Position numbers and translations under genes: made by a program | Origin: an uncultured Collinsella sp. | Lineage (GTDB): Bacteria > Actinomycetota > Coriobacteriia > Coriobacteriales > Coriobacteriaceae | NCBI GenBank assembly: GCA_902490325.1 | Contig: CABUDJ010000027.1 | Span: forward strand, 1-24,694 | Reading direction: 5' to 3' | DNA length: 24,694 nt | Part shown: one piece after another, positions 7,033 through 16,924 of the stretch | Position numbering within the stretch: position 1 is the first letter of the stretch | Layout of the letters: each line of letters starts with the position of its first letter | Notes under the pieces: model-generated | What the model saw: only the letters and a program-made list of their open reading frames with translations | Database searches by the model: none | Told to the model about the DNA's origin: nothing

Positions 7033-7752
7033 ATGCCAAAAGCGATATACGAAGGAATCTACCGAGAAATACGCTCGCGCATCATTAATGGGACCTATGC
7101 GTTTCAGGAGATGCTGCCAACCGAAGCTGAGTTGACCGCGGAGTTCGGATGTACTCGCAATACTGTCCGTCGCGCCTTGGGTATGCTGGCCGACGGGATG
7201 TTTGTGCAGCCCATACACGGCAAGGGCGTGCGCGTTATTTGGCTTAAGGGCGAAACCGACATGTTGGGCGCACTCGAAGAGGTTGAGTCGTTTGGCGAGT
7301 TCGCAAAACGCAACAATGCCGTCGCATCGACCGAGGTCAAGTCTTTTGAACATTTGATTTGCACGGAGCAACTTTCTCGTCGCCTGGGCTTTAAGGTGGG
7401 CGAGGAGCTGATTCGTGTAGTGCGTGTCCGAAGCCTCAACGGCAGTGCTCGCCAGGTGGACCACGGCTACTTTTTGGAGTCGATCGCCAAGGGCCTGACG
7501 CCCGAGGTCGCCGAGAAGTCTATCTACGACTATCTGGAGCACAAGCGCGGCATCAAAGTGATGGCGAGCCGCCGTACGGTGAGTGTCGAGCTTGCCAACG
7601 ATGAGGACTGCAGCTACTTGGACCTTGGCAAATACAACTGTGTCGCCGTCATGGAGAGCCAGTCGTACACCTCGGACGGCATCTTGTTCGAGGTCACGCA
7701 TGCCCGCACGCATCCCGAGATCTTCCACTACCGCGTCAACTCCAAGCGATAG
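7033..7752 (+). CDS. GntR-family (HutC/UTRA, TreR-like) transcriptional regulator
   Basis: 239 aa sugar-responsive DNA-binding protein. An N-terminal winged helix-turn-helix (about 1-70) has the family pattern, with LPTEAELTAEFGCTRNTVRRAL at about 28-49 and GKGVRV after it. The UTRA effector domain follows (about 85-235), with DHGYF, SIYDYLE and the late VTHARTHPEIFHYRV segment. It resembles TreR of Bacillus in length and in several blocks. The start has GAGGTGA six bases upstream. It is divergent from the PTS-HAD gene and sits just before the ABC operon. Five TTGTTTAAACNN-like sites occur in front of this gene, the PTS fusion, the ABC operon and malQ. One of them (TTGTTTATACAA, 7864-7875) differs at a single base from the TTGTATATACAA form recognised by TreR-type proteins. 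The prediction that it controls these four units is inference. The effector is probably a sugar phosphate. Confidence 0.9.
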   Translation: MPKAIYEGIYREIRSRIINGTYAFQEMLPTEAELTAEFGCTRNTVRRALGMLADGMFVQPIHGKGVRVIWLKGETDMLGALEEVESFGEFAKRNNAVASTEVKSFEHLICTEQLSRRLGFKVGEELIRVVRVRSLNGSARQVDHGYFLESIAKGLTPEVAEKSIYDYLEHKRGIKVMASRRTVSVELANDEDCSYLDLGKYNCVAVMESQSYTSDGILFEVTHARTHPEIFHYRVNSKR

Positions 7753-7790
7753 CCGGCTAGCTCGCAGCCTGGCGAGACTCATGCCCTCAA

Positions 7791-7845
7791 AGAGAAAACG
7801 CCCGGTCAAACCGACGATGCATCGGCTTGACCGGGCGTTTTCTCT
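7791..7845. terminator. Strong terminator after gntR, perfect 19-bp stem
   Basis: AGAGAAAACGCCCGGTCAA (7791-7809) is perfectly complementary to 7827-7845, with a further CCGA/TCGG stem inside the loop. The TTTTCTCT side provides the U-rich tail on the plus strand. The AAAA side gives a U-rich tail on the minus strand too, so it can act both ways. It separates gntR from the ABC operon. Confidence 0.85.
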
Positions 7846-7863
7846 ATATTCGATAACAAATAA

Positions 7864-7875
7864 TTGTTTATACAA
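7864..7875. promoter_or_regulatory. Site C: TTGTTTATACAA operator upstream of the ABC operon
   Basis: A near-palindromic site matching the TTGTTTAAACNN set, in the gap between the gntR terminator and the binding-protein gene. It lies 75 bp upstream of site D. Two sites for one regulator could allow looping or stronger repression. A TATCAA hexamer at 7887-7892 could form a weak upstream promoter with TTGTTT. Confidence 0.5.
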
Positions 7876-7938
7876 AACTTGTCAAGTATCAAGTTGAAAT
7901 TACCGTTCACCGAAGTTTTTCTACCGCTCTAGTAATAC

Positions 7939-7970
7939 TTGTTCAAACAACTAGCCAAATAGCGTATCGT
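7939..7970 (+). promoter_or_regulatory. Site D: ABC operon promoter overlapping TTGTTCAAACAA operator
   Basis: TTGTT-CA-AACAA (7939-7950) is a perfect 5-bp-arm palindrome. TTCAAA (7942-7947) and TATCGT (7965-7970), 17 bases apart, make a candidate promoter overlapped by the operator, as at the gntR promoter. The first gene starts at 8059, leaving a leader of roughly 80 bases. Confidence 0.55.
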
Positions 7971-7984
7971 ACAAATCAGCAAAA

Positions 7985-8035
7985 GGGGCAAAGTCCCCGA
8001 GCCAATCTCCGAAGGCGGCGGCAAAGGGTGCCGCC
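7985..8035 (+). other. Two GC hairpins in the ABC operon leader
   Basis: GGGG-CAAAGT-CCCC (7985-7998) and GGCGGC (8014-8019) with GCCGCC (8030-8035) fold in the 5' untranslated leader just before the ribosome binding site. I could not match the leader to a known riboswitch. It may simply stabilise the mRNA. Confidence 0.35.
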
Positions 8036-8058
8036 ACGGTGTGAAAGGGTGGATTGTA

Positions 8059-9375
8059 ATGAAGAACGAAATGAGCAGAAGGCAGTTCCTGGGCTTTGCT
8101 GGTTCCGCGGCTGCGGTTCTTGGTCTGGGTCTCGTGGGCTGCGGCGGTTCTGCCGGCTCCGGCTCCTCTGCTTCTGGTGACGCTGCCGAGGTCTACTTCC
8201 TCCAATTCAAGCCCGAGGTCGACAAGGAGTGGAAGGAGATCGCCAAGGCCTATAAGAAGGAGAAGGGCGTCGAGGTCAAGATCGTGACCGCCGCCTCCAA
8301 CACTTACGAGGAGAAGCTCAAGTCCGAGATGTCCAAGAGCTCCGCTCCGACCCTGTTCCAGGTCAACGGCCCCACCGGTCTTAAGAACTGGAAGGATTAC
8401 TGCGCCGACCTGTCCGATACCAAGCTCCGCGGTGAGCTCATTGACGACTCCCTGGCTCTGCAGTCCGATGGCAAGGATCTGGGTATCGACTGGGTCCAGG
8501 AGAGCTACGGCATCATCTACAACAAGCAGCTGCTCGAGAAGGCTGGCTACAAGGCCGAGGACATCAACTCCTTCGACAAGCTGAAGGCTTGTGCCGACGA
8601 CATCCAGGCCCGTAAGGACGAGCTTGGTGTTGAGGGTGCCTTTACTTCTGCCGGCATGGATGACTCCTCCAGCTGGCGCTACACCACCCACCTCGCCAAC
8701 CTCCCGCTCTACTACGAGTTCGAGAAGGAGCACAACCAGGAGGACGACGAGATCAAGGGCGAGTATCTCGACAACTTCAAGCAGATTTTCGACCTGTACA
8801 TCACCGACTCCACCTGCGATCCTTCGCAGCTTGCCTCCAAGACCGGCGACGACGCCACCAACGAGTTCGCAACCGGCAAGGCCGTCTTCTATCAGAACGG
8901 TTCTTGGGCCTACGCTGACCTCACCAAGGCCGGCATGACCGACGATCAGATTGGCATGATGCCCATCTACATCGGTGTCGACGGCGAGGAGAACCAGGGC
9001 CTGTGCTCCGGCGGCGAGAACTACTGGTGCGTCAGCTCCCAGGCTTCCGAGGATGCCCAGAAGGCCACCGAGGACTTCATGTATTGGTGCGTCACTTCTG
9101 ACACCGCCACCAGCATCATCGCTGACAAGATGGGTCTGACTGCCCCGTTCAAGAGCGCTAAGGAGACCACCAACGTCTTCTCGCAGCAGGCCGTTGCCAT
9201 GGCCAAGGACGGCAAGAAGACCGTCGCTTGGGACTTCGTTTACATCCCCTCTGAGGAGTGGAAGAAGAACCTCAAGCAGGCTCTGATTGCCTATGCTGCC
9301 GACAACAGCAAGTGGGACGGCGTCAAGAACGCCTTCGTCGATGGCTGGAAGACCGAGAAGGCTGCTTCCGAGTAA
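8059..9375 (+). CDS. ABC transporter sugar-binding lipoprotein (family 1, Tat-type signal)
   Basis: 438 aa. This extracellular solute-binding protein captures sugar, probably maltodextrins or other oligosaccharides by context, and delivers it to the two permeases encoded next. The N terminus combines a twin-arginine motif (SRRQFLG, 6-12), a hydrophobic stretch and a lipobox (LVGC, 25-28), so Cys28 should be lipid-anchored after Tat export. A Gly/Ser-rich linker follows. The rest has the carbohydrate-binding fold pattern, with GIDWVQESYGIIYNK near residue 145 typical of MalE-like proteins. The ATG at 8059 is chosen over the upstream GTG at 8041 because AAAGGGTGG lies just before it. Codon use is strongly biased to C- and G-ending codons, which suggests high expression. 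A 13-bp hairpin after the stop probably protects its mRNA. The exact sugar cannot be told from sequence. Confidence 0.92.
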   Translation: MKNEMSRRQFLGFAGSAAAVLGLGLVGCGGSAGSGSSASGDAAEVYFLQFKPEVDKEWKEIAKAYKKEKGVEVKIVTAASNTYEEKLKSEMSKSSAPTLFQVNGPTGLKNWKDYCADLSDTKLRGELIDDSLALQSDGKDLGIDWVQESYGIIYNKQLLEKAGYKAEDINSFDKLKACADDIQARKDELGVEGAFTSAGMDDSSSWRYTTHLANLPLYYEFEKEHNQEDDEIKGEYLDNFKQIFDLYITDSTCDPSQLASKTGDDATNEFATGKAVFYQNGSWAYADLTKAGMTDDQIGMMPIYIGVDGEENQGLCSGGENYWCVSSQASEDAQKATEDFMYWCVTSDTATSIIADKMGLTAPFKSAKETTNVFSQQAVAMAKDGKKTVAWDFVYIPSEEWKKNLKQALIAYAADNSKWDGVKNAFVDGWKTEKAASE

Positions 9376-9406
9376 GCAGTTGCTGCCCAAGCTATCTGAT
9401 TAGCGA

Positions 9407-9442
9407 CAGGGGGCGGGCAGACGTTGGTTTGCCCGCCCCCTG
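9407..9442 (+). other. Intercistronic hairpin between binding protein and permease genes
   Basis: CAGGGGGCGGGCA (9407-9419) pairs perfectly with TGCCCGCCCCCTG (9430-9442) around a ten-base loop. No T-run follows, so it is more likely an mRNA-stabilising or partial-attenuation hairpin that allows more binding protein than permease to be made. This is the usual arrangement in sugar ABC operons. Confidence 0.65.
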
Positions 9443-9462
9443 CATATTGAAAGGACCCTTCT

Positions 9463-10317
9463 ATGGGCAAAGCACTCAAGCGCTGGTGGCCGCTCTTTAT
9501 GCTGCCCACGTGTCTGGCGTTTATGATCGGGTTCGTGATCCCCTTTATCCAGGGTTTCTATCTCTCGTTCTGCCAGTTTATTACCATCAACAACACGCAC
9601 TTTGTCGGTATCGAGAACTACGTGCGCGCACTGTCCGATCCGCAGTTTGCCACGTCGTTCTTCTTTACCGTGGCGTTTGCCTTCCTGTCGACGGTGCTCA
9701 TCAACGTGATCGCCCTCGCCATCGCGCAGGCGCTCACCCGCAAAGCGCTCAAGGGCACCAACATCTTCCGTACGATCTTCTTTATGCCTAACCTGATCGG
9801 CGGCATCGTGCTGGGCTACATTTGGCAGATTCTGATCAACTGCCTGCTCTCCAACGTGGGCGCCCAGCTCATCGCCCTTAACTCTGCTGCTGGCTTCTGG
9901 GGCCTTATCATCCTGACCCTGTGGCAGCAGGTCGGCTACATGATGATCATCTACATCGCTGGTCTGCAGTCCATTCCGTCCGACTACATCGAGGCCGCCA
10001 AGGTCGACGGTGCCACGGCATGGCAGACGTTTTGGAAGGTTAAGATCCCTAACCTGATGCCGACCATCACCATCTGCCTGTTCCTGTCCATCACCAACGG
10101 CTTTAAGCTGTTCGACCAGAACCTCGCCCTTACCGGCGGCGCCCCCGCGCACTCCACCGAGATGCTCGCCCTGAACATCTACAACACGTTCTATTCGCGT
10201 GCCGGTATCGCATGGCAGGGCATTGGTCAGGCCAAGGCGGTTATCTTCTGCATCCTGGTCGTGGCCATCTCCATGATCCAGCTTAAGGCCACGAGGTCCA
10301 AGGAGGTGCAGCAGTAA
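9463..10317 (+). CDS. ABC sugar transporter permease (MalF/UgpA-like)
   Basis: 284 aa inner-membrane subunit with about six transmembrane helices; the first spans about residues 10-35. The cytoplasmic EAA loop that docks the ATPase is clear: EAAKVDGA at 177-184 followed by IPNLMP at 195-200. It forms the translocation pore with the permease encoded next. The ribosome binding site is AAAGGA shortly before the ATG. Its stop codon overlaps the start of the next gene by one base (TAATGA), so the two permeases should be translationally coupled in equal amounts. Confidence 0.93.
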   Translation: MGKALKRWWPLFMLPTCLAFMIGFVIPFIQGFYLSFCQFITINNTHFVGIENYVRALSDPQFATSFFFTVAFAFLSTVLINVIALAIAQALTRKALKGTNIFRTIFFMPNLIGGIVLGYIWQILINCLLSNVGAQLIALNSAAGFWGLIILTLWQQVGYMMIIYIAGLQSIPSDYIEAAKVDGATAWQTFWKVKIPNLMPTITICLFLSITNGFKLFDQNLALTGGAPAHSTEMLALNIYNTFYSRAGIAWQGIGQAKAVIFCILVVAISMIQLKATRSKEVQQ

Positions 10318-11156
10318 TGAAACGCGATAAGGCTATCAACCGCGCGCTCTCGATTTTCTTTACGATCCTGTCGCTCGCGTGGATCTACCCCGTGTTCATG
10401 ATTGCGCTTAATTCTTTTAAGAAAGCGACCGCAATCAGCACCACCACGGCATTCGATCTGCTCACGCCCGAGACGTTCAACGGCCTCGCAAACTACATGC
10501 ACGCCCTTAACGAGCAGGGCTTTGCCTCGGCATTTATGTACTCGCTCATCATCACGGTCACGTCGGTCGTGCTGATCTTGGTGTGCTGCTCCATGTGCGC
10601 TTGGTACGTGGTTCGTGTCAACAACAAGATCTCGAACTTCTTCTATTACCTGTTCGTGTTCTCGATGGTCGTGCCGTTCCAGATGCTCATGTTCACGCTG
10701 TCCAATTTGGCGGACCGCATCGGCTTCAACACGCCGTTCAACATCTGCTTTATCTACCTCGGCTTTGGCGCGGGCCTGGCGGTCTTTATGTTCGCCGGTT
10801 TTGTAAAGAACATCCCGCTCGAGATCGAGGAGGCGGCCATGATTGATGGCTGCAACCCGGTCCAGGTGTTCTTTAAGATCGTCCTTCCCATCATGAAGCC
10901 CACCTATCTTTCGGTCGGCATCCTCGAGACCATGTGGGTCTGGAACGACTATCTGCTGCCCTACCTTACGCTCGACTCCACCAAGTACAAGACCATTCCT
11001 ATCTTGATCCAGTACTTCCGCGGCGGCTACGGCCACGTCGAGCTCGGCCCCATGATGGCCTGCATCATGATGGTCGTTATCCCCATCGTTATCATGTACA
11101 TCCTCTGTCAGAAGTACATCATCGACGGCGTGGTGGCAGGTGCCGTCAAGGGCTGA
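10317..11156 (+). CDS. ABC sugar transporter permease (MalG/UgpE-like)
   Basis: 279 aa, second membrane subunit of the importer, about six transmembrane helices. The EAA loop is EEAAMIDGCN at 171-180 with IVLPIMKP at 188-195, typical of MalG-type permeases. The start is set by the one-base overlap with the preceding permease. The 68-base gap to the ATPase gene holds a GCGGCGCC/GGCGCCGC hairpin (11182-11206) that may tune expression of the ATPase. Confidence 0.93.
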   Translation: MKRDKAINRALSIFFTILSLAWIYPVFMIALNSFKKATAISTTTAFDLLTPETFNGLANYMHALNEQGFASAFMYSLIITVTSVVLILVCCSMCAWYVVRVNNKISNFFYYLFVFSMVVPFQMLMFTLSNLADRIGFNTPFNICFIYLGFGAGLAVFMFAGFVKNIPLEIEEAAMIDGCNPVQVFFKIVLPIMKPTYLSVGILETMWVWNDYLLPYLTLDSTKYKTIPILIQYFRGGYGHVELGPMMACIMMVVIPIVIMYILCQKYIIDGVVAGAVKG

Positions 11157-11181
11157 TGCCGTAACTGTTTTGCAAGTTTCT

Positions 11182-11206
11182 GCGGCGCCCCTCAGCGCGG
11201 CGCCGC
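11182..11206 (+). other. Intercistronic hairpin before the ATPase gene
   Basis: GCGGCGCC (11182-11189) pairs with GGCGCCGC (11199-11206) around a nine-base loop, with no T-run. It probably modulates mRNA stability within the operon and does not end it. Confidence 0.5.
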
Positions 11207-11224
11207 GTATCGAAAGGTAGAGAC

Positions 11225-12424
11225 ATGGCCGAGATCGTTCTCAAACATGTTCAGAAGGTGTATCCCAACAACGAGTCAAAAAAGAAGGGCTTCTTTGGCA
11301 AAAAGAAGAAGACCGAGGAGAAGAAGCACAACCTCAAGGTTACCGAGGACGGTGTGCTCGCTGTAGAGGACTTCAACCTCACCGTTCACGACCAGGAGTT
11401 CGTCGTCCTCGTTGGCCCCTCTGGCTGCGGCAAGTCCACGACGATGCGCATGGTCGCCGGCCTGGAGGACATCACCTCGGGCGATGTGCTCATCGATGGC
11501 AAGCGCGTCAACGACGTGGCACCCAAGGACCGCGACATCGCCATGGTGTTCCAGAGCTATGCTCTGTACCCCAATATGACGGTGTACGAGAACATGGCGT
11601 TTACGCTTGAGCTCAAGAAGGTTCCCAAGGACGAGATCGACCGCAAGGTTCGCTCTGCTGCCGAGATTCTGGGCATTACCGAGTACCTCGACCGTAAGCC
11701 CAAGGCGCTCTCCGGCGGCCAGCGCCAGCGTGTCGCTATCGGCCGCGCCATCGTGCGTGACCCCAAGGTCTTCCTGATGGACGAGCCGCTGTCCAACCTG
11801 GACGCCAAGCTTCGTAACCAGATGCGTGCCGAGCTCATTAAGCTGCGCCACGAGATCAAGGGTACGTTCATTTATGTTACTCACGACCAGACCGAGGCTA
11901 TGACCCTCGGTGACCGTATCGTGGTCATGAAGGACGGCGTCGTCCAGCAGATCGCCACCCCGCAGGAGGTCTTCAATCATCCCGCGAACATCTTCGTTGC
12001 CGGCTTTATCGGCGTGCCGCAGATGAACTTCTTCGATGCCCAGCTGGTGCGCTCGGGCAACGGCTTTACCGTCAAGACCGAGGATATGAACGTGGCGCTC
12101 GCTCCCGAGACCTGCGCTCAGCTTGCTCTCAACTGGGACGGCGGCGACGTGAAGGAGATCACGGCCGGCGTGCGCCCCGAGCAGATTCTGCTTGCCGACA
12201 AGGACGAGGAGGGCGCGCTCCAGGGTACCGTCGAGGTGACCGAGCTCATGGGTTCGACCGAGCATGTCCACGTGACCGCTCCCGATGGCCAGTTCGTCCT
12301 GATCATTCCCGTTGTCGACCTCGAGGCCAAGGGCGCGCTCAAGGCGGGCGACCCCATCTGGTTCAAGTTCGAGAAGAACGCGACCCACCTCTTCGATAAG
12401 GTCTCTGGCAAGAACCTTATCTAG
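11225..12424 (+). CDS. ABC sugar transporter ATP-binding protein (UgpC/MsmK family)
   Basis: 399 aa ATPase that powers the importer from the cytoplasmic face. All motifs are present: Walker A GPSGCGKS at 64-71, Q-loop Gln110, signature LSGGQ at 162-166, Walker B LMDE with D186-E187, and switch His220. The C-terminal third is the TOBE/MalK-type regulatory domain. Between the first beta strand (VYPN, 12-15) and the usual LAVEDF strand lies an extra, lysine-rich stretch of roughly 28 residues (about 16-43). From memory similar inserts occur in some gut Firmicutes homologues; its role is unknown. ATPases of this family often serve several sugar importers, but being the last gene of a full operon, with a terminator behind it, suggests a dedicated partner here. 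Ribosome binding site: GAAAGG. Confidence 0.94.
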   Translation: MAEIVLKHVQKVYPNNESKKKGFFGKKKKTEEKKHNLKVTEDGVLAVEDFNLTVHDQEFVVLVGPSGCGKSTTMRMVAGLEDITSGDVLIDGKRVNDVAPKDRDIAMVFQSYALYPNMTVYENMAFTLELKKVPKDEIDRKVRSAAEILGITEYLDRKPKALSGGQRQRVAIGRAIVRDPKVFLMDEPLSNLDAKLRNQMRAELIKLRHEIKGTFIYVTHDQTEAMTLGDRIVVMKDGVVQQIATPQEVFNHPANIFVAGFIGVPQMNFFDAQLVRSGNGFTVKTEDMNVALAPETCAQLALNWDGGDVKEITAGVRPEQILLADKDEEGALQGTVEVTELMGSTEHVHVTAPDGQFVLIIPVVDLEAKGALKAGDPIWFKFEKNATHLFDKVSGKNLI

Positions 12425-12492
12425 GCCTGGTGCATCCGGGCCCTCCCTTTGGGCGACTGCGGTATTGCCATCCTTTTGCCGCGGTCACATAT

Positions 12493-12537
12493 AAGGCTCC
12501 CCTCCCGTCCACTGGGCGAGAGGGGGAGCCTTTCTTT
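12493..12537 (+). terminator. Terminator of the ABC operon
   Basis: AAGGCTCCCC (12493-12502) pairs with GGGGAGCCTT (12523-12532), with TTTCTTT running on from the stem. It is about 70 bases after the ATPase stop. Confidence 0.8.
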
Positions 12538-12565
12538 GTGCTGGGATTGTCTGACCGGTCGTTTG

Positions 12566-12701
12566 TCTCGATCTGTAACGGGTAGGGCCGATTTCGGACG
12601 TTAGATGTTACAGATTGAGATAAACCCAAGGGGAGGGGCCGGTATGTCTCAATCTGTAACAGCTGGGGCCGTTTTTACCGAGTAGCTGTTACAGATCGAG
12701 A
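12566..12701. repeat. Two tandem long palindromes sharing TCTC(G/A)ATCTGTAAC arms
   Basis: Unit 1: TCTCGATCTGTAAC (12566-12579) with GTTACAGATTGAGA (12607-12620). Unit 2: an 18-base arm (12647-12664) with its partner (12684-12701). Each unit has one arm mismatch. Unit starts are 81 bp apart, and both loops carry a similar GGGCCG core. The block lies between the convergent ends of the ABC operon and glgP, clear of both terminators. No T-run follows, and each unit is larger than a normal operator, so it looks like a REP-type repeat family or a structured RNA. Function unknown. Confidence 0.7.
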
Positions 12702-12741
12702 TTCTTCGGTCGAGTCGGGTCACAGGATAACGTGCGGGCAC

Positions 12742-12774
12742 AAAAAACGGAGCCGTGTTGCCACGACTCCGTTT
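12742..12774 (-). terminator. Terminator of glgP
   Basis: On the minus strand AACGGAGTCGTG-GCAA-CACGGCTCCGTT forms a 12-pair stem with one G-U, followed by a T-run (A run at 12742-12747 on the plus strand). It is 28 bases past the glgP stop. Confidence 0.85.
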
Positions 12775-12802
12775 CTCAAGAGGATGGGTAAGGGAAGTGA
12801 AA

Positions 12803-15070
<2,268 letters not shown>

Positions 15071-15116
15071 GTTTTCTCCTGTGATGGGTTGTTTCATGTC
15101 TGCAATTCATAAGAAG

Positions 15117-15150
15117 CCCGCGCGAGGGGATTGGGGTGGCCTCGCGCGGG
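15117..15150 (-). terminator. Hairpin between malQ and glgP
   Basis: CCCGCGCGAGG (15117-15127) pairs perfectly with CCTCGCGCGGG (15140-15150). On the minus strand it is followed by CTTCTTATG, a poor U-tract, so it is either a partial terminator after malQ or an intercistronic stabiliser. No clear glgP promoter fits in the 46 bases between it and the glgP start. Confidence 0.5.
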
Positions 15151-15198
15151 AAAAGCAAGCGCGTCCGCACGGTGGGGAGGGGTCGGGCGCGGTGGCTC

Positions 15199-16704
15199 CT
15201 ATTGAGGAAGCTTGATTTCGGCTTCCGACGGGATGCGGAAGTAGGTCTCGGTCCAGTCGGTGAGTTTGTGCTCGAGCTCGCGGGTGATGGCGCCGTCGAG
15301 CATGCGCCAGGTCCAGTTGCCGCCCAGCGTGGCAGGGGTGTTGATGCGCGCCTCGTTGCCCAAGTTGAGCAGGTCCTGCATGGTGTAGATGCACGTGTCG
15401 CTCACGCTGGCGGCGATGGTGCGATTGAGTGCATCTGCCATGGGTTCGCCGGCCTGCTGATGGGTGTACAGGGCTGCCTGCTCGCGTTGACGCGGGGTGG
15501 CCGTTCCCTCAAACCAACTGCGCGCCGTCTCGTTGTCGTGGGTGCCCACATAGGCGACGGTGTTGGCGATGTAGTTATGCGGCAGGTAGTACGAGTTGGT
15601 ACCCTCAAAGGCAAACTGCAGGATCTTCATGCCGGGGAAGCCCGAGTTATCGCGCATGTCGATGACGCCGGGGGTGAGGAAGCCCAGGTCCTCGGCGATG
15701 ATGGGCAGCGTGCCGAGCTTTTCCTCGAGCGTCTTGAAGAACTTGAGGCCGGGGCCCTGCGTCCACGAACCGTAGGACGAATCGGGCGAGGAGAACGGCA
15801 CCTCCCAATAGGCCTCGAAGCCGCGGAAGTGATCCAGGCGGATGACGTCGTACATGTCGAGGGCGGCGCGAATGCGGCCCTCCCACCAGGAGAAGCCATC
15901 GGACTCCATAGCGTCCCAGTCGTAGATGGGGTTGCCCCAGTACTGGCCGGTGGCCGAGAACTGGTCGGGCGGCGTGCCGGCGACGCTCACGGGATTGCCG
16001 GCGGCGTCGATCTTAAAGAGCTCAGGCGTCGCCCACATCTCGACGGAGTCACGCGAGACATAGATGGGCAGGTCGCCGATGATGAGAATGTCGCGCTCGT
16101 TGGCATAGGCCTTGAGGCGGCTCCACTGGCGATCGAAGAAGTACTGCGTCATCTGGTGGTAGAGCATACGCGCCGGATGGTCGGCGCAGACCTTGGCGGA
16201 AGCCTCACCGCGGGTGCGGAGCTCCGCGGGCCACTCCCAAAACGCCTTGAGACCGCACTCCTCTTTGACGGTCATGAACTCACAGTAGGGGATGAGCCAG
16301 TCCTCGTTGGCTTGGATAAAGTCATCGAAATCGGCCGGCTTGTCGGCAGCAAAGCGCTCGGCGGCGCGGTCGAGAATCTGACGGCGGCCGCCAAAGATGG
16401 CACCGTAGTCGACGTTACTGGGGTCAGAACCCAGGTACACGCCATCGATATCGCGCTGCTCTAGATACCCTGCCTCGATAAACTCGGCAAAGTCGATAAA
16501 GTTGGGGTTGCCTGCGCGGGCCGAGAACGACTGATAGGGCGAATCGCCATAGCTGGTCGTCGTAAGGGGCAGAATCTGCCAGTAATGTTGTTTGCACGAG
16601 GCGAGAAAATCGACGAAGTCGTAGGCATTCCAGCCAAAGCCGCCGATTCCGTATGGTCCGGGCAGAGATGAGACGGGCATGAGGACGCCGCTTGCACGCT
16701 CCAT
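15199..16704 (-). CDS. malQ: 4-alpha-glucanotransferase (amylomaltase, GH77)
   Basis: 501 aa cytoplasmic enzyme that transfers alpha-1,4-glucan segments between maltodextrins and frees glucose, making longer chains for GlgP. Family motifs: LPGPYGIGGFG near the start, LPLTTTSYGDSPYQS (46-59), GDLPIYVSRDSVEMWA (210-225), IRLDHFRGFEAYWEVP with predicted nucleophile Asp291, IIAEDLG with acid/base Glu338, and THDN with Asp390. The start at 16704 is chosen because GGTGAG, complementary to the 16S rRNA tail, lies seven bases upstream. An in-frame GTG at 16716 is an alternative. A TTGTTTAAACAT site inside a 19-bp inverted repeat (16798-16816) lies beside a TACAAT -10-like hexamer. This ties malQ to the same predicted GntR regulon as the ABC importer. 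Confidence 0.95.
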   Translation of the reverse strand: MERASGVLMPVSSLPGPYGIGGFGWNAYDFVDFLASCKQHYWQILPLTTTSYGDSPYQSFSARAGNPNFIDFAEFIEAGYLEQRDIDGVYLGSDPSNVDYGAIFGGRRQILDRAAERFAADKPADFDDFIQANEDWLIPYCEFMTVKEECGLKAFWEWPAELRTRGEASAKVCADHPARMLYHQMTQYFFDRQWSRLKAYANERDILIIGDLPIYVSRDSVEMWATPELFKIDAAGNPVSVAGTPPDQFSATGQYWGNPIYDWDAMESDGFSWWEGRIRAALDMYDVIRLDHFRGFEAYWEVPFSSPDSSYGSWTQGPGLKFFKTLEEKLGTLPIIAEDLGFLTPGVIDMRDNSGFPGMKILQFAFEGTNSYYLPHNYIANTVAYVGTHDNETARSWFEGTATPRQREQAALYTHQQAGEPMADALNRTIAASVSDTCIYTMQDLLNLGNEARINTPATLGGNWTWRMLDGAITRELEHKLTDWTETYFRIPSEAEIKLPQ

Positions 16705-16797
16705 GAATGCGCTCACCAACCTTCTTGTTGTGGGGTCGGCCTGCCGATGGGTGTGCAGTCCGCCTCCGATGTTCTGATTCGATACGCCTATTGTAAA

Positions 16798-16816
16798 ACA
16801 TGTTGTTTAAACATGT
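16798..16816. promoter_or_regulatory. Site E: operator in the malQ promoter
   Basis: ACATGTT-GTTTA-AACATGT is a perfect 7-bp-arm inverted repeat containing TTGTTTAAACAT (16803-16814). On the minus strand a TACAAT hexamer (16795-16790) follows two bases later, placing the operator across the promoter spacer, where binding should block RNA polymerase. Confidence 0.55.
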
Positions 16817-16867
16817 ACAGGCAAGATAAAAAAGTTGGTCGATTTTCGGCGAATGGTTACATGCCAT

Positions 16868-16902
16868 GAAAAAGCCCCGACCTCACAACGTGAGATCGGG
16901 GC
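16868..16902 (-). terminator. Terminator of galE
   Basis: On the minus strand GCCCCGATCTCAC-GTT-GTGAGGTCGGGGC forms a 13-pair stem including one G-U, followed by TTTTT. It starts 23 bases past the galE stop. Confidence 0.9.
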
Positions 16903-16924
16903 AAGAGCGGTATGTAGGTTTTTG

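Noticed and set aside
7985..8035. Cyclic-di-GMP or cobalamin riboswitch before the ABC operon
   Set aside because: GCAAA and CCGCCAC words are suggestive, but the conserved cores and helices of those classes cannot be assembled.
7951..9390. Long minus-strand open frame opposite the sugar-binding protein gene
   Set aside because: It is the mirror of a strongly biased GC-rich coding frame, is low in complexity (runs of L, V, G) and shows no domain. The plus-strand lipoprotein is unmistakable.
11276..12388. Minus-strand frame opposite the ABC ATPase
   Set aside because: Antisense shadow of a gene with all ABC motifs.
12566..12701. CRISPR array
   Set aside because: Only two units, each itself a long palindrome, with no uniform repeats or spacers and no cas genes.
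15136..16464. Plus-strand frame opposite malQ
   Set aside because: Antisense shadow; GH77 catalytic residues on the minus strand are intact.
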